This document shows positions 9,310 through 17,370 of a stretch of 40,307 nucleotides of DNA, one piece after another. The position numbers were made by a program, and so were the translations under genes. The DNA is from Planctomycetota bacterium (GTDB taxonomy: Bacteria; Planctomycetota; Brocadiia; Brocadiales; Brocadiaceae), in NCBI GenBank assembly GCA_023261445.1, contig JAHFOX010000001.1, positions 1 to 40,307 of the forward strand, given 5' to 3'. The notes beneath the pieces were generated by a model, which did not search any database, was not told the origin of the DNA, and saw nothing but the letters and a program-made list of their open reading frames with translations. Every line of letters begins with the position of its first letter. The first letter of the stretch is position 1.

Positions 9310-10728
9310 TCACGAAGCGGCATTCGCCTTTAATATTTTCATAGCTTCTCCCGCAACATAGGCAGAGCCTGTAATGCATATCAAATCATTTTTGTTGGCA
9401 ATCCTTTTCGCCGCAATTATTGCGTTCTGGGTGTTATCAAATATTTCCGATTGTTTGCCGCATAATGTTTCTATCCTCTGGTGCAAATATTCGGGTAAAG
9501 CGGCGCGGGGATTTTTGCTTTTAGTTACAATAATTGAACCGCCTATCGCAACAATTTCCTTCAAAATATTGTCCAAATCCTTGTCCTGCGAGAACCCCAG
9601 AATCAGGATTATCCTATTAAATTTGAAATTTTCCAACAAGCTCTCTCTCAGAAATTTCATCGAATCAACGGTATGGGCATAATCCAATATAATCAGGGGA
9701 TTCTCCCCAATTACCTCAATGCGCGCAGGACAATGCAGATTAGCAAGGGCGTGTCGGATTGTTTCGTCGTCTATTGCAATGTCGCCCCGTTCTCGTAAGA
9801 TATCTAGCGTGCCAAGAACAAGTGCGCAGTTTTTGACTTGATGAGTGCCGATAATGGGCAGGAAGATATTGTTGTAGGTATGCCGCCGGGTCCTTATTTT
9901 GCACAACAAACCTCTTTCAGATTTTGGATTTAAAACTTGAAATTGAGGATTAAGCGCAGAACTATTTTCATTAATATTTTGTATTTCCTCAACCCAGATA
10001 TCCCTTCCAAGCAAATACAGCCTGGTGTTCTTTTCCCTGCACGTTTTCTCTATTACAGAAAGGGCTTCTGGCGCTTCTACGGCTGACACAACAGGTACGC
10101 CCTGCTTAATAATCCCGGCCTTTTCATAGGCAATATTTGAGAGGGTATTACCCAGAATAGCCGTATGATCAAACCCTATATTGGTGATGATGGATGCCTG
10201 CGGTATAACGACATTTGTGGAGTCAAGGCGTCCGCCCAATCCCACCTCCAGAACTGCCATCTCTACCTGTTTTGTTTTGAAATAAAGCATCGCTATAGCG
10301 GTGAGTATCTCAAAAAATGTAGGCGAGGCAGGCAGCTCTGTATCGCGTAAATGCTGAATATAAGGCCGAAGCTCATTGAGGATACCGGCGAACTCCTGTT
10401 CGGCTATATTCTGATGATTTATCTGGATGCGCTCTCTTAAATCAATAAGATGGGGGGAGGTAAAGAGACCAGTTTTGATGCCTGCATGTTCCAGAACGGT
10501 TGACATCATAATCGCTGTTGATCCCTTCCCTTTTGTGCCTGTGATATGAATACTGGGAAATGCCTTGTGTGGATTCCCCACGTATTCAAGCATTTTTACC
10601 ATCCTGTCCAGACTGAACGTTGATGCGTTGTATTGATAACTAATCAATTTCTCGTAATCAATTGCTTTGTAGAGAAACGACAGCGCCTCCTCGTATGTAT
10701 GAAACCCATGTTCGCTTTTTTTGTCCAA
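9310..10728 (-). CDS. folC: Bifunctional folylpolyglutamate/dihydrofolate synthase
   Basis: The 472-residue product is a Mur-ligase-like ATPase that adds glutamate to dihydropteroate or folates in the cytoplasm. The P-loop is HITGTKGKGSTA (61-72). Further family signatures are TSPHLIDLRERIQIN, EVGLGGRLDSTNV and ITNIGFDHTAILGNTLSNIA followed by YEKAGIIK. The C-terminal domain has ILDYAHTVDSM. The start codon is TTG (10728) with GAGGT six bases upstream. Length is slightly above the usual 420-440 residues. It diverges from aroB across a spacer containing dispersed repeats. FolC activity is a confident family assignment; whether both glutamylation steps are performed is not visible. Confidence 0.93.
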   Translation of the reverse strand: MDKKSEHGFHTYEEALSFLYKAIDYEKLISYQYNASTFSLDRMVKMLEYVGNPHKAFPSIHITGTKGKGSTAIMMSTVLEHAGIKTGLFTSPHLIDLRERIQINHQNIAEQEFAGILNELRPYIQHLRDTELPASPTFFEILTAIAMLYFKTKQVEMAVLEVGLGGRLDSTNVVIPQASIITNIGFDHTAILGNTLSNIAYEKAGIIKQGVPVVSAVEAPEALSVIEKTCREKNTRLYLLGRDIWVEEIQNINENSSALNPQFQVLNPKSERGLLCKIRTRRHTYNNIFLPIIGTHQVKNCALVLGTLDILRERGDIAIDDETIRHALANLHCPARIEVIGENPLIILDYAHTVDSMKFLRESLLENFKFNRIILILGFSQDKDLDNILKEIVAIGGSIIVTKSKNPRAALPEYLHQRIETLCGKQSEIFDNTQNAIIAAKRIANKNDLICITGSAYVAGEAMKILKANAAS

Positions 10729-10796
10729 GAATTACCTCGATTTAATTAACCATAATGTTCTGGGTAATAGTCATCGCGTCTGTTTCATAGTTAGTG

Positions 10797-10917
10797 CAAC
10801 TCAGATTTTTTTCTGTGAAATCTGTGAAATCTGTGGTAAATATTCTTTTGTTTATTAAACGGCACTTTTTTGATAAGATGTTTTTGTTGTTCCTGCTTTC
10901 GCGGGAACGAAAAAGAC
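10797..10917. repeat. Dispersed repeats in the folC-aroB spacer
   Basis: At 10809-10837 TCTGTGAAA recurs in tandem (TCTGTGAAATCTGTGAAATC then TGTGGT), related to the ACACAGATT repeats at 1141-1226. At 10888-10917 CCTGCTTTCGCGGGAACG forms a short palindrome like the tail of many REP-type elements. A 60-codon minus frame here (10742-10924) is an artefact of these repeats. Confidence 0.5.
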
Positions 10918-10935
10918 CGAGCAAATAGATATTTT

Positions 10936-12015
10936 ATGAAAACTATACGAATTAATTTATCCGCCAATAGTTACAATATCTATATAGACAGAGGTCTCCT
11001 TGAAAAAGTTGGGGATACCTTAGTCAAAGAAAAAACGCCCTGCAAGACACTCCTAATTACAGATAAAAATATTGAAAAGGTGTATGGCAATATTGTATCT
11101 GAGAGTTTGCAAAGAAACAAGTTTGATGTCAGGCTTGTCTCGATAAAACCCGGCGAAGAACAAAAGACACTCGAAACGGCATTGACACTCTACGACGCCT
11201 GTTTTGATCATAAACTGGACAGGAATTCCCTTATTGTCGCCCTTGGCGGCGGTGTCGTGGGCGATATTAGCGGTTTTGTGGCTGCAACCTTTATGAGGGG
11301 CGTTCCTTTTGTTCAAGTGCCTACTTCACTCCTTGCGCAGGTTGATAGCAGTATCGGCGGCAAAGTGGCGGTGAACCATACAAGAGGGAAAAACATGATC
11401 GGGAGTTTTTACCAGCCAAAAGCTGTTTTTATAGATGCCGATACACTCTCAACACTGCCTGCAATAGAACTCGTGGTTGGGCTTGTAGAGGTTATTAAAT
11501 ATGGGGTTATTAAGGATGCAGAATTATTTGAATATCTTGAGAAACACCTCTATGACGTACTGCAATTAGACCGCGAAGCGCTTCTTAAAATTATTGCCAC
11601 GTCCTGTCAGATTAAGGCAAAAGTTGTGGAAGAAGACGAAAAAGAAAAGCACCTGCGCGCAATATTAAATTATGGGCATACTATAGGGCATGCCATCGAG
11701 GCGGTTACCAATTATAAAAAATACAGGCATGGGGAGGCTGTCGCCATTGGTATGATTTATGCCGCCGGGATTGCCATAGAAATGGGATTAACTAATAATG
11801 CTGTGCTGGAACGACAGCGTTCGTTAATCAAAAGATTGGGATTGTCTCTTAAAACAGGGCTAAAACCGGAAAATATTGTAAAAACATTATATGCTGATAA
11901 AAAGGTTATTGCTGGCAGGCTTCGTTTTATATTACCTGTAAAAATAGGAGAGGTAGTTATATCAGATCACGTAACCGAGGAAATTCTTTATCGCGTATTG
12001 AGCAAGCCTCTTTAA
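10936..12015 (+). CDS. aroB: 3-Dehydroquinate synthase
   Basis: The 359-residue product converts DAHP to 3-dehydroquinate, the second step of the shikimate pathway, using NAD and a divalent metal. The length is that of the family. The NAD-binding GGGVVGD is at 104-110, followed by FVAATFMRGVPFVQVPTSLL and QVDSSIGGKVAVNH. Metal ligands lie in NYGHTIGHAIE and in RHGEAVAIGM. I chose the ATG at 10936 because AroB proteins begin directly with the first strand (MKTIRINL). A longer frame from 10870 would add 22 residues read from a repeat. No strong ribosome-binding site is present. It is followed by the HD-GYP gene after 15 bases. Confidence 0.95.
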   Translation: MKTIRINLSANSYNIYIDRGLLEKVGDTLVKEKTPCKTLLITDKNIEKVYGNIVSESLQRNKFDVRLVSIKPGEEQKTLETALTLYDACFDHKLDRNSLIVALGGGVVGDISGFVAATFMRGVPFVQVPTSLLAQVDSSIGGKVAVNHTRGKNMIGSFYQPKAVFIDADTLSTLPAIELVVGLVEVIKYGVIKDAELFEYLEKHLYDVLQLDREALLKIIATSCQIKAKVVEEDEKEKHLRAILNYGHTIGHAIEAVTNYKKYRHGEAVAIGMIYAAGIAIEMGLTNNAVLERQRSLIKRLGLSLKTGLKPENIVKTLYADKKVIAGRLRFILPVKIGEVVISDHVTEEILYRVLSKPL

Positions 12016-12030
12016 GAAAGGACATTAACA

Positions 12031-13173
12031 ATGACAAATACTCCTACGGTCGGCGAAAAGAGCAAAGACCTATCCAGACTTCTGGACATTTCCCAAACCA
12101 TGATTGAAAAAACCGATCTGAGTTCCTTGCTCGGTCTTATTATGGAAGAAGCTACAAAGACAATGCATGCCGACAGAAGCACCCTTTATCTTATAGATCG
12201 CGATCGGAATGAACTGGTCAGCTTTATTGCCCAGCAATCTGGAGTTAAAGAAATCCGGCTTCCCATAGGCGTGGGTATTGCTGGATATGTTGCCCAATCA
12301 GGAAATGCGGTAAATATTGAAGACGCTTATAAAAATACTTTATTCAATAAAGAGACAGATATCCAAACAGGTTATACCACGAAGACAGTTCTCTGTGTGC
12401 CTATGAGGAACCGCGAAGGTGAGATTGTTGGCGTACTTCAGGTACTGAATAAAAAGGAAGGACTGTTCGGTGAATATGACGAGTGGCTCTTCAAAACTTA
12501 TGCTGATTATGCCGCTACTGCCATTGAAAATACCCGCTTGCACGAAGAGAGAGAAAAGACCTTTATGAGCGCTATCAAGGCCCTTGCGGCAGCGATTGAC
12601 CGCCGCGACCCTGCTACGGCTGGACATTCCGAGCGCGTTGCCAAACTATCAGTTGACATAGGGAAAGCACTCGGTTTGACAAAAAACGAGCTCAAAAAGC
12701 TCAATTATGCGGCGACCCTTCATGATGTAGGCAAGATCGGTGTGCGGGATAATGTGTTGTTAAAACCAGACAAGCTGACCCCCGATGAAAGAAATGAGAT
12801 GAATAGGCATTCCCAATATACGAAAGAGATACTTGAAGAAGTCTACTTTTCAGTAGAATACAAAAGTATTCCCACCATTGCAGCCATGCATCATGAACGA
12901 CTTGATGGAACAGGGTATCCCTACGGCTTGAAAGCAGAACAGCTAAATACATTTGGACGCATTATTGCTGTTGCAGATATTTTCGACGCCCTCGTGTCAT
13001 TCGACAGGCCTTACAAAAAAGCTGTTTCATTAACAGAAACACTGGAAATCATAAAAAACGAGGCAGAGAAAAATCATCTCGATCCAAATATAGTCAAAAT
13101 ATTTATTGAGAAAAAGCCGTATCTTAATACCTTTCCAGAAATTGAAAGTCCGGATTATCATCACAAGAGGTAA
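12031..13173 (+). CDS. GAF domain/HD-GYP phosphodiesterase
   Basis: The 380-residue product combines an N-terminal GAF sensor domain (about 20-170, with STLYLIDRDRN and GVGIAGYVAQSG) and an HD-GYP domain (about 178-365). The HD pair is at 231-232 in LHDVGKIGV, and the GYP motif is HHERLDGTGYPYG (287-299). HD-GYP proteins hydrolyse cyclic di-GMP, or in some cases related dinucleotides; the GAF domain probably binds a small ligand or reports redox state. No signal peptide or membrane segment is present, so it is cytoplasmic. AAAGGA lies before the ATG. It is sandwiched between aroB and dprA with short gaps, suggesting co-transcription. Confidence 0.92.
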   Translation: MTNTPTVGEKSKDLSRLLDISQTMIEKTDLSSLLGLIMEEATKTMHADRSTLYLIDRDRNELVSFIAQQSGVKEIRLPIGVGIAGYVAQSGNAVNIEDAYKNTLFNKETDIQTGYTTKTVLCVPMRNREGEIVGVLQVLNKKEGLFGEYDEWLFKTYADYAATAIENTRLHEEREKTFMSAIKALAAAIDRRDPATAGHSERVAKLSVDIGKALGLTKNELKKLNYAATLHDVGKIGVRDNVLLKPDKLTPDERNEMNRHSQYTKEILEEVYFSVEYKSIPTIAAMHHERLDGTGYPYGLKAEQLNTFGRIIAVADIFDALVSFDRPYKKAVSLTETLEIIKNEAEKNHLDPNIVKIFIEKKPYLNTFPEIESPDYHHKR

Positions 13174-13176
13174 GCA

Positions 13177-14277
13177 TTGACAGAATTTGAGGCCCTCCTG
13201 CGGTTGCACATGACCAGAGGGCTTGGAACGAAGACATACGAGACGCTTATAGAACGCTTCGGTTCTTCAGAGGCAATTCTTAATGCCCCCAGAGCAGAAT
13301 TGGAGTCTTTGTCGGGAATAGGACCAAAGCTCGCCACTGCCATCATTGAAACATCCAGAACAATTGATATTGCCTCTGAAATTAGTTTGGCAAAAGAAAA
13401 GAATGTTCAAATTATACCGTATACAAGCGATCAATATCCAAAGCACCTGAAAGCCATCTACGACCCGCCGCTCGTCCTTTACGTCAAAGGCGAAATCCTT
13501 GAAACCGATGTTATAGCCCTTGCTATTGTTGGTGCGCGGCGTTGCACTTATTATGGCATTTCGCAGGCAGAGCGTTTTAGCCGACTGCTTGCACAGAAAG
13601 GACTTTGTATAATAAGCGGTATGGCACGCGGAATAGATGCGGCAGCGCATCGCAGCGCAATCAATGCCAACGGGCGCACCATCGCAGTGCTCGGTTGCGG
13701 TCTTGGGGTTGTTTACCCTAGAGAAAATATTGAACTAGCAGAAAAAATTGTGCAACACGGCGCCATTGTCTCAGAACTTCCAATGAATACGCCGCCCGAT
13801 TTTCGCAACTTTCCACCAAGAAACAGGCTGATTAGCGGTTTATCGTTGGGCGTGCTTGTGGTTGAATCAGCATTAAATAGCGGCTCTCTGATAACTGCAC
13901 AGTGGGCACTGGAGCAGGGCAAAGAGGTTTTTGCCATACCGGGCAATATTGACAGTATTTATAGCCGCGGTACGCACAAGCTGATTAAGGAAGGCGCGAA
14001 ACTTGTCGAGGACGTTATTGACATTATTCAGGAGCTAGGACCTGTTGCCGAAGCTTTGAGTCCGTGCGATGAGTCTGAAACAAGCGACCCTCGAAGTCTT
14101 GCGCTGAACTCTCAGGAAAAAAGGATATTTTCGTTTTTATCAAGCAATCCCAAAGACATTGATGAAATCATACAAAACACCAAACTTCCCACCTCTGTCG
14201 TAACAAGCACATTAATGATCCTTGAAATAAAAAAACTTGTAAAGCAGCTTTCGGGGAAAAGGTTTGTCAAGGTGTAA
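13177..14277 (+). CDS. dprA: DNA processing protein DprA
   Basis: The 366-residue product loads RecA on incoming single-stranded DNA during natural transformation, and the gene is widely conserved also in non-competent bacteria. An N-terminal helix-hairpin-helix region (ESLSGIGPKLATAI) is followed by the Rossmann-like domain, with YPKHLKAIYDPPLVLYVKG, VGARRCTYYG, SGMARGIDAAAHRSAI, LGCGLGVVYPREN, FPPRNRLISGLS and GSLITAQWALEQGKEVFAIP. A winged-helix domain ends the protein (about 305-366). The start is TTG at 13177 with AAGAGG eight bases upstream, three bases after the preceding stop. No competence genes are visible next to it. Confidence 0.94.
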   Translation: MTEFEALLRLHMTRGLGTKTYETLIERFGSSEAILNAPRAELESLSGIGPKLATAIIETSRTIDIASEISLAKEKNVQIIPYTSDQYPKHLKAIYDPPLVLYVKGEILETDVIALAIVGARRCTYYGISQAERFSRLLAQKGLCIISGMARGIDAAAHRSAINANGRTIAVLGCGLGVVYPRENIELAEKIVQHGAIVSELPMNTPPDFRNFPPRNRLISGLSLGVLVVESALNSGSLITAQWALEQGKEVFAIPGNIDSIYSRGTHKLIKEGAKLVEDVIDIIQELGPVAEALSPCDESETSDPRSLALNSQEKRIFSFLSSNPKDIDEIIQNTKLPTSVVTSTLMILEIKKLVKQLSGKRFVKV

Positions 14278-14306
14278 GAATTTGCCTTTTATATATAAAT
14301 ATTGTT

Positions 14307-14341
14307 TGGCACCCTCACGCTGTTATTGGCACTTTTATTGC
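14307..14341 (+). promoter_or_regulatory. Sigma-54-type promoter ahead of the Hsp20 operon
   Basis: TGGCAC (14327-14332), five bases, then TTGC (14338-14341) matches the -24/-12 sigma-54 consensus exactly. A second TGGCAC lies 20 bases upstream (14307). The start would be near 14353, about 230 bases before the first hsp20 gene. The rest of the 305-base gap (14278-14582) is AT-rich. It holds only a weak 32-codon frame (14427-14525) without a ribosome-binding site. Sigma-54 promoters need an activator ATPase, and no such gene is in the window. Confidence 0.55.
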
Positions 14342-14582
14342 GTAATCTCATAAATAGATATTTAAATTATTGATGATTGTTTTTGAGTTTACAGGCAATT
14401 TGTAAAAAATATTTTTATAAAGTAGTATGGCTACAAGAGAAATGATTGTAAGCAATATAATGGCAGCGAATTTCAGAAACAATAGAAATACAAACGAATC
14501 TAGGAGTATAGAATGGATCGTCTAAAATCTTGGATAAATTTAGAAAAGGTAGGAGGGTTTTTAAATAAGAGGAGGTGAAGAA

Positions 14583-15032
14583 ATGGGTTTAATAAAATGG
14601 GATAAAACGGGTCATTTAGATAATCTTAGTCATATACAGCGTGAAATGAGCGAATTGTTTGATTTCCTGAGTTCTACTCCTCAAGCAGAAGGATATACAA
14701 ACGTTGAATATCCACCAATTATCGTATCTACGAATGAGGAGAACGTGTTTGTCCGTGCAGAGCTGCCCGGCATAAAAGTCAGCGATCTGGACGTTCGGGT
14801 AGTGAATGACATATTAACCATCAAAGGGGAAAGAAAATTCACGCTGGATACTGCGAAAGTAACCTATTTGCGCAGAGAAAGGGACTACGGCACATTTGCA
14901 CGCTCTCTTGTATTGCCTGAAAAAGTTGATGCTGAAAAAGTAACAGCCTCTTATAAAAACGGTGTTTTGACGGTAAGGCTGCCTAAGGCGCCGGAATCGA
15001 AGCCAAAACAAGTCATAATAAAGAAATCATAG
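14583..15032 (+). CDS. Small heat-shock protein, Hsp20/alpha-crystallin family
   Basis: The 149-residue product is an ATP-independent holdase chaperone. The alpha-crystallin domain spans about residues 43-135 (VFVRAELPGIKVSDLDVRVV, then ILTIKGERK) and ends with the family signature KNGVLTVRLPK. The C-terminal VII tripeptide in KQVIIKKS is the oligomerisation motif. GAGGAGGTG lies 6 bases before the ATG, a very strong ribosome-binding site. It is the first gene after the sigma-54-like promoter and is followed after 19 bases by a second, divergent hsp20. Pairs of Hsp20 proteins often co-assemble. Confidence 0.95.
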   Translation: MGLIKWDKTGHLDNLSHIQREMSELFDFLSSTPQAEGYTNVEYPPIIVSTNEENVFVRAELPGIKVSDLDVRVVNDILTIKGERKFTLDTAKVTYLRRERDYGTFARSLVLPEKVDAEKVTASYKNGVLTVRLPKAPESKPKQVIIKKS

Positions 15033-15051
15033 CAGAGAGGAGAGTCTTAAT

Positions 15052-15456
15052 ATGGAGAAAAAAGAACTTCCAGTTGTTGGGAAAAAAAAGATTTCGTCTG
15101 ATAGATGTGTCGTAACAGGAAAGGGGAACTGGTACTTCCCTTTGTCTGATATTTACGAAACGCCGGATAATTTCACAATATTGATAGACATGCCGGGGGT
15201 GGGCAGTGAAAATATAAACATCGAGCTGCAAGACAACGAATTAATCGTTAATGGCGAGATTTCTCAAGAGGCGTATACCGATGAGAAGGTAATTTATAAC
15301 GAATATAATATCGGACACTATCATCGGCATTTTGTAATCTCAGATGCTATCAATCGTGATAAGATTGAGGCAAAGATGTCCGATGGTATTTTGGCCATTA
15401 TCTTGTCAAAGGCAGAGCATGTAAAACCGAGAAAGATTGAAGTCAAGGCAGAATGA
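15052..15456 (+). CDS. Second small heat-shock protein, Hsp20 family
   Basis: The 134-residue product has an alpha-crystallin domain at about 35-125 (FTILIDMPGVGSENINIELQ then ELIVNGEI), the signature DGILAIILSK, and a C-terminal IEV tripeptide in RKIEVKAE. The N-terminal arm is short and basic (KKELPVVGKKK). It is clearly diverged from the preceding Hsp20 (for example a His-rich IGHYHRHF loop), so it is an old paralogue rather than a recent duplicate. GAGAGGAGA precedes the ATG. Same operon as its neighbour. Confidence 0.93.
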   Translation: MEKKELPVVGKKKISSDRCVVTGKGNWYFPLSDIYETPDNFTILIDMPGVGSENINIELQDNELIVNGEISQEAYTDEKVIYNEYNIGHYHRHFVISDAINRDKIEAKMSDGILAIILSKAEHVKPRKIEVKAE

Positions 15457-15511
15457 CCGGCGCGGGGGCATCAGAGGCGAAGGAGTTTGGTTAAGGAAAG
15501 GCATATAAACA

Positions 15512-15709
15512 ATGATTGTCGTGGATAAGCAAGAATGTGTTGGTTGTGAGGAATGTCTGCATGTGTGTCCCGCGGAAGCTATTGTTATGAAAATCGAAAA
15601 GGCGGAGATTATCCAGAACAGGTGCGACCAGTGCGAGCGATGTATTCCAGTATGTCCTGTAAAAGCAATCAAAGATGTATCTGCGCAATTGAATAATAGG
15701 TGTGTTTAA
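15512..15709 (+). CDS. Small 2[4Fe-4S] ferredoxin
   Basis: The 65-residue product has two complete cluster motifs: C9-x2-C12-x2-C15-x3-C19-P and C38-x2-C41-x2-C44-x3-C48-P. It is a bacterial-type low-potential ferredoxin of normal size for the family, soluble and cytoplasmic. AAGGAAAGG lies upstream of the ATG. It lies directly before superoxide reductase, so it may supply electrons to that enzyme or to nearby flavoproteins. No rubredoxin is encoded nearby. An extra Cys64 at the C-terminus is not part of a cluster motif. Confidence 0.93.
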   Translation: MIVVDKQECVGCEECLHVCPAEAIVMKIEKAEIIQNRCDQCERCIPVCPVKAIKDVSAQLNNRCV

Positions 15710-15744
15710 TTCAAAAAAACATTTTTAATAAAGGAGTACGAAAT

Positions 15745-16110
15745 ATGGCAGAACCAAGTTTATTTTGTCAGGTCAATACATCGGCAACAGGACCGGCAGA
15801 AACGGCAAAGAAGCATGTGCCTGTAATTACAGTGCCAAGCGTGATAAAGGTTGGACAGCCTTTTACGGTGAACATAAAAGTGGGGGAGGCGCCTCATGTA
15901 ATGGAAAACGGGCATTTCATCCAATTTATTGACCTTTATAGCGGGCACATTTATATTTCTCGGGTGGACTTCACTGCGGAACTCAACAAACCCGAAGCAA
16001 CAGTTACCATCGTTCTTCCTCACGAGGGGAAAAGGTTGCTCAGGGCATTTAGCCGTTGTAATCTCCATGGTATCTGGGAAGGAAAAAAGGAAATAGACGT
16101 TGCCAAATAA
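15745..16110 (+). CDS. Superoxide reductase (neelaredoxin type)
   Basis: The 121-residue product reduces superoxide to hydrogen peroxide at a mononuclear Fe(His)4Cys centre. The expected ligands are present: His24 (KKHVPVI), His51 and His57 (APHVMENGHF), Cys105 and His108 (CNLHG). The desulforedoxin-type N-terminal Cys4 domain is absent, so it is a one-iron enzyme. The usual Glu of the EKHxP motif is Lys22. I chose the ATG at 15745 with AAAGGAG upstream; a longer frame from 15700 lacks support. No signal peptide, so cytoplasmic. Ferredoxin upstream and the flavoprotein at 18485 are possible electron donors. Confidence 0.9.
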   Translation: MAEPSLFCQVNTSATGPAETAKKHVPVITVPSVIKVGQPFTVNIKVGEAPHVMENGHFIQFIDLYSGHIYISRVDFTAELNKPEATVTIVLPHEGKRLLRAFSRCNLHGIWEGKKEIDVAK

Positions 16111-16146
16111 ATTGTTTTGTTTATAAAAACAGCCAGAAGCCCCGCA

Positions 16147-16177
16147 GTCGTTAGGCTTGGCAGGCGGCTTAATTTAA
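16147..16177. repeat. Fragment of the GGCxTAATTTAA dispersed repeat
   Basis: GGCAGGCGGCTTAATTTAA (16159-16177) resembles the repeat seen in full at 28183-28225 and in part at 22593-22613 and 31055-31081. Here it directly precedes the ribosome-binding site of the 64-residue protein. Confidence 0.35.
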
Positions 16178-16188
16178 GGAGTATATTC

Positions 16189-16383
16189 ATGGTGAAAGTC
16201 AAAACCTTTACGGCATCTCTGAAAATTTTTCACGTACACAATGAACTTATGTCGTTAGATAAGGAGGTGAACGATTTTTTGCAGAAAGGGAAAATAAAAA
16301 AGGTGATTTCTGTTTCTGATAGTACCACCAATATTGATGGTGGTACTATGGGCGTTATTCGTGTCATTGCCTACGAAGAATAG
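16189..16383 (+). CDS. 64-residue protein of unknown function
   Basis: I do not recognise this protein. The ATG at 16189 has AAGGAG seven bases upstream, better than the in-frame start at 16117, which would read through a dispersed repeat. The sequence alternates strand, helix, strand: VKVKTFTASLKIF, then NELMSLDKEVNDFLQKGK, then KKVISVSDSTTN and TMGVIRVIAYEE. It lacks Cys, a signal peptide and membrane segments. Its size and pattern suggest a small alpha/beta fold. It lies between superoxide reductase and two cytochromes c in an oxygen-defence context. The coding region contains a 12-base perfect palindrome at 16319-16349. Confidence 0.75.
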   Translation: MVKVKTFTASLKIFHVHNELMSLDKEVNDFLQKGKIKKVISVSDSTTNIDGGTMGVIRVIAYEE

Positions 16384-16446
16384 TAATCAATTTTTACGTT
16401 ATCTTATCGTTAGGCTCTATAAATTTTTTGTAAGGAGGGGGAAAAT

Positions 16447-16794
16447 ATGTATAAGGCTGGAATTTTTGCGGTTACATCGTTTGCAGTTGTTGCCGGTATG
16501 GCTACTTTTTTTATCGGAACGTCTGCTTCAAAAGCCGATATTGACGCAAATAAATTGTATATGACACATTGCAAAACATGTCATGGTGAGGATGGAAAAA
16601 CTACAGAATTGGGGGCTGGATTGGGTGCCCGTGATTTTACTGATACAGCCTGGCAGGCTAAAGTAACTGACGAAAAGATCCTCAAGCAAATTAATGATGG
16701 AACGCCGGAAAAGATGATGCCGTTTAAAGAAAAACTAAGTCAGGACGAAGTTAAAGCGTTGGTTCCTGTAGTTAGGGGTTTTGGTAAGAAATAA
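16447..16794 (+). CDS. Exported monoheme cytochrome c
   Basis: The 115-residue product has a signal peptide (about 1-30, AGIFAVTSFAVVAGMATFF, then SASKA) and one heme motif, C42-KT-C45-H46, with a likely axial Met in EKMMPF (about 91). It is a small class I electron carrier outside the cytoplasm. A strong GGAGGGGG ribosome-binding site precedes the ATG. It is a close paralogue of the next gene: both share CHGxDGK, DWQ or AWQ, the K(V/T)TDE(K/Q)IL pattern and a final KK. Possible partners are the diheme peroxidase at 20936 and the membrane diheme protein at 19720. Confidence 0.93.
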   Translation: MYKAGIFAVTSFAVVAGMATFFIGTSASKADIDANKLYMTHCKTCHGEDGKTTELGAGLGARDFTDTAWQAKVTDEKILKQINDGTPEKMMPFKEKLSQDEVKALVPVVRGFGKK

Positions 16795-16841
16795 ATTCAT
16801 ATTTGAGTGCTACAAATTTTTTTAAGGAGGAATAATAGTTT

Positions 16842-17207
16842 ATGAGAAATACAAGAAACCCACTCATTTATGCGATATCCATTTTTGCTGTATTGGGCTT
16901 ACATACTGGCTTTTCAGCCGTATATGGACAGGAGGGCGAACAGCAAATTAACGCAAAAAGTTTGTTTGAGTATCATTGCGCTACCTGCCATGGCTCCGAT
17001 GGCAAAGGGACAAAAAGGGGGCACGAGTTAAAAGCCCGAAGTTTTGCTGATGCAGACTGGCAGTCAAAGACAACAGATGAGCAGATTTTAAATTCCATTA
17101 CAAATGGTAAAAATAAGATGCCTAGATGGAGTGAAAAGTTGAAACCGGAAGAGATACAAGCCCTGTCTAAATACGTGCGAAAACTAGCCCCTAAAAAAAG
17201 ATCGTAA
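16842..17207 (+). CDS. Exported monoheme cytochrome c, paralogue
   Basis: The 121-residue product has a signal peptide (1 to about 29, ending SAVYGQ), one heme motif C46-AT-C49-H50 and a likely axial Met93 in KNKMPRW. TAAGGAGGAA precedes the ATG. It aligns along its length with the preceding cytochrome. A Gly-rich loop (GSDGKGTKRG) is longer, and it ends with a basic KKRS tail. The pair probably arose by tandem duplication. Periplasmic or anammoxosome-type location cannot be distinguished from the signal alone. Confidence 0.93.
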   Translation: MRNTRNPLIYAISIFAVLGLHTGFSAVYGQEGEQQINAKSLFEYHCATCHGSDGKGTKRGHELKARSFADADWQSKTTDEQILNSITNGKNKMPRWSEKLKPEEIQALSKYVRKLAPKKRS

Positions 17208-17370
17208 AATCCGTGATTTTTGTGTATAAGCGTGTGATGGCGGTACACTTCGCCCTGCGTGTGTATTTAGCAGGAGTTTTTGATATCGTTTTCCGAAGAT
17301 TAACAGAATCAGTTATCAAATACTTATCGGCTCCTTTGTAAGCAAGTCCAGAGAAAGGATGCAGTGTTTA

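Noticed and set aside
10742-10924. 60-codon minus-strand frame with TTDFTDFTEK
   Set aside because: It is generated by the GTGAAATCTGTGAAATCTG dispersed repeat. This pattern is a well-known artefact.
14427-14525. 32-codon frame between the sigma-54 site and hsp20
   Set aside because: No ribosome-binding site, weak composition, no known resemblance. It probably lies in the mRNA leader.
15700-15744. Longer N-terminus of superoxide reductase from GTG at 15700
   Set aside because: Overlaps the ferredoxin stop, has no ribosome-binding site, and the family start and AAAGGAG fit the ATG at 15745.
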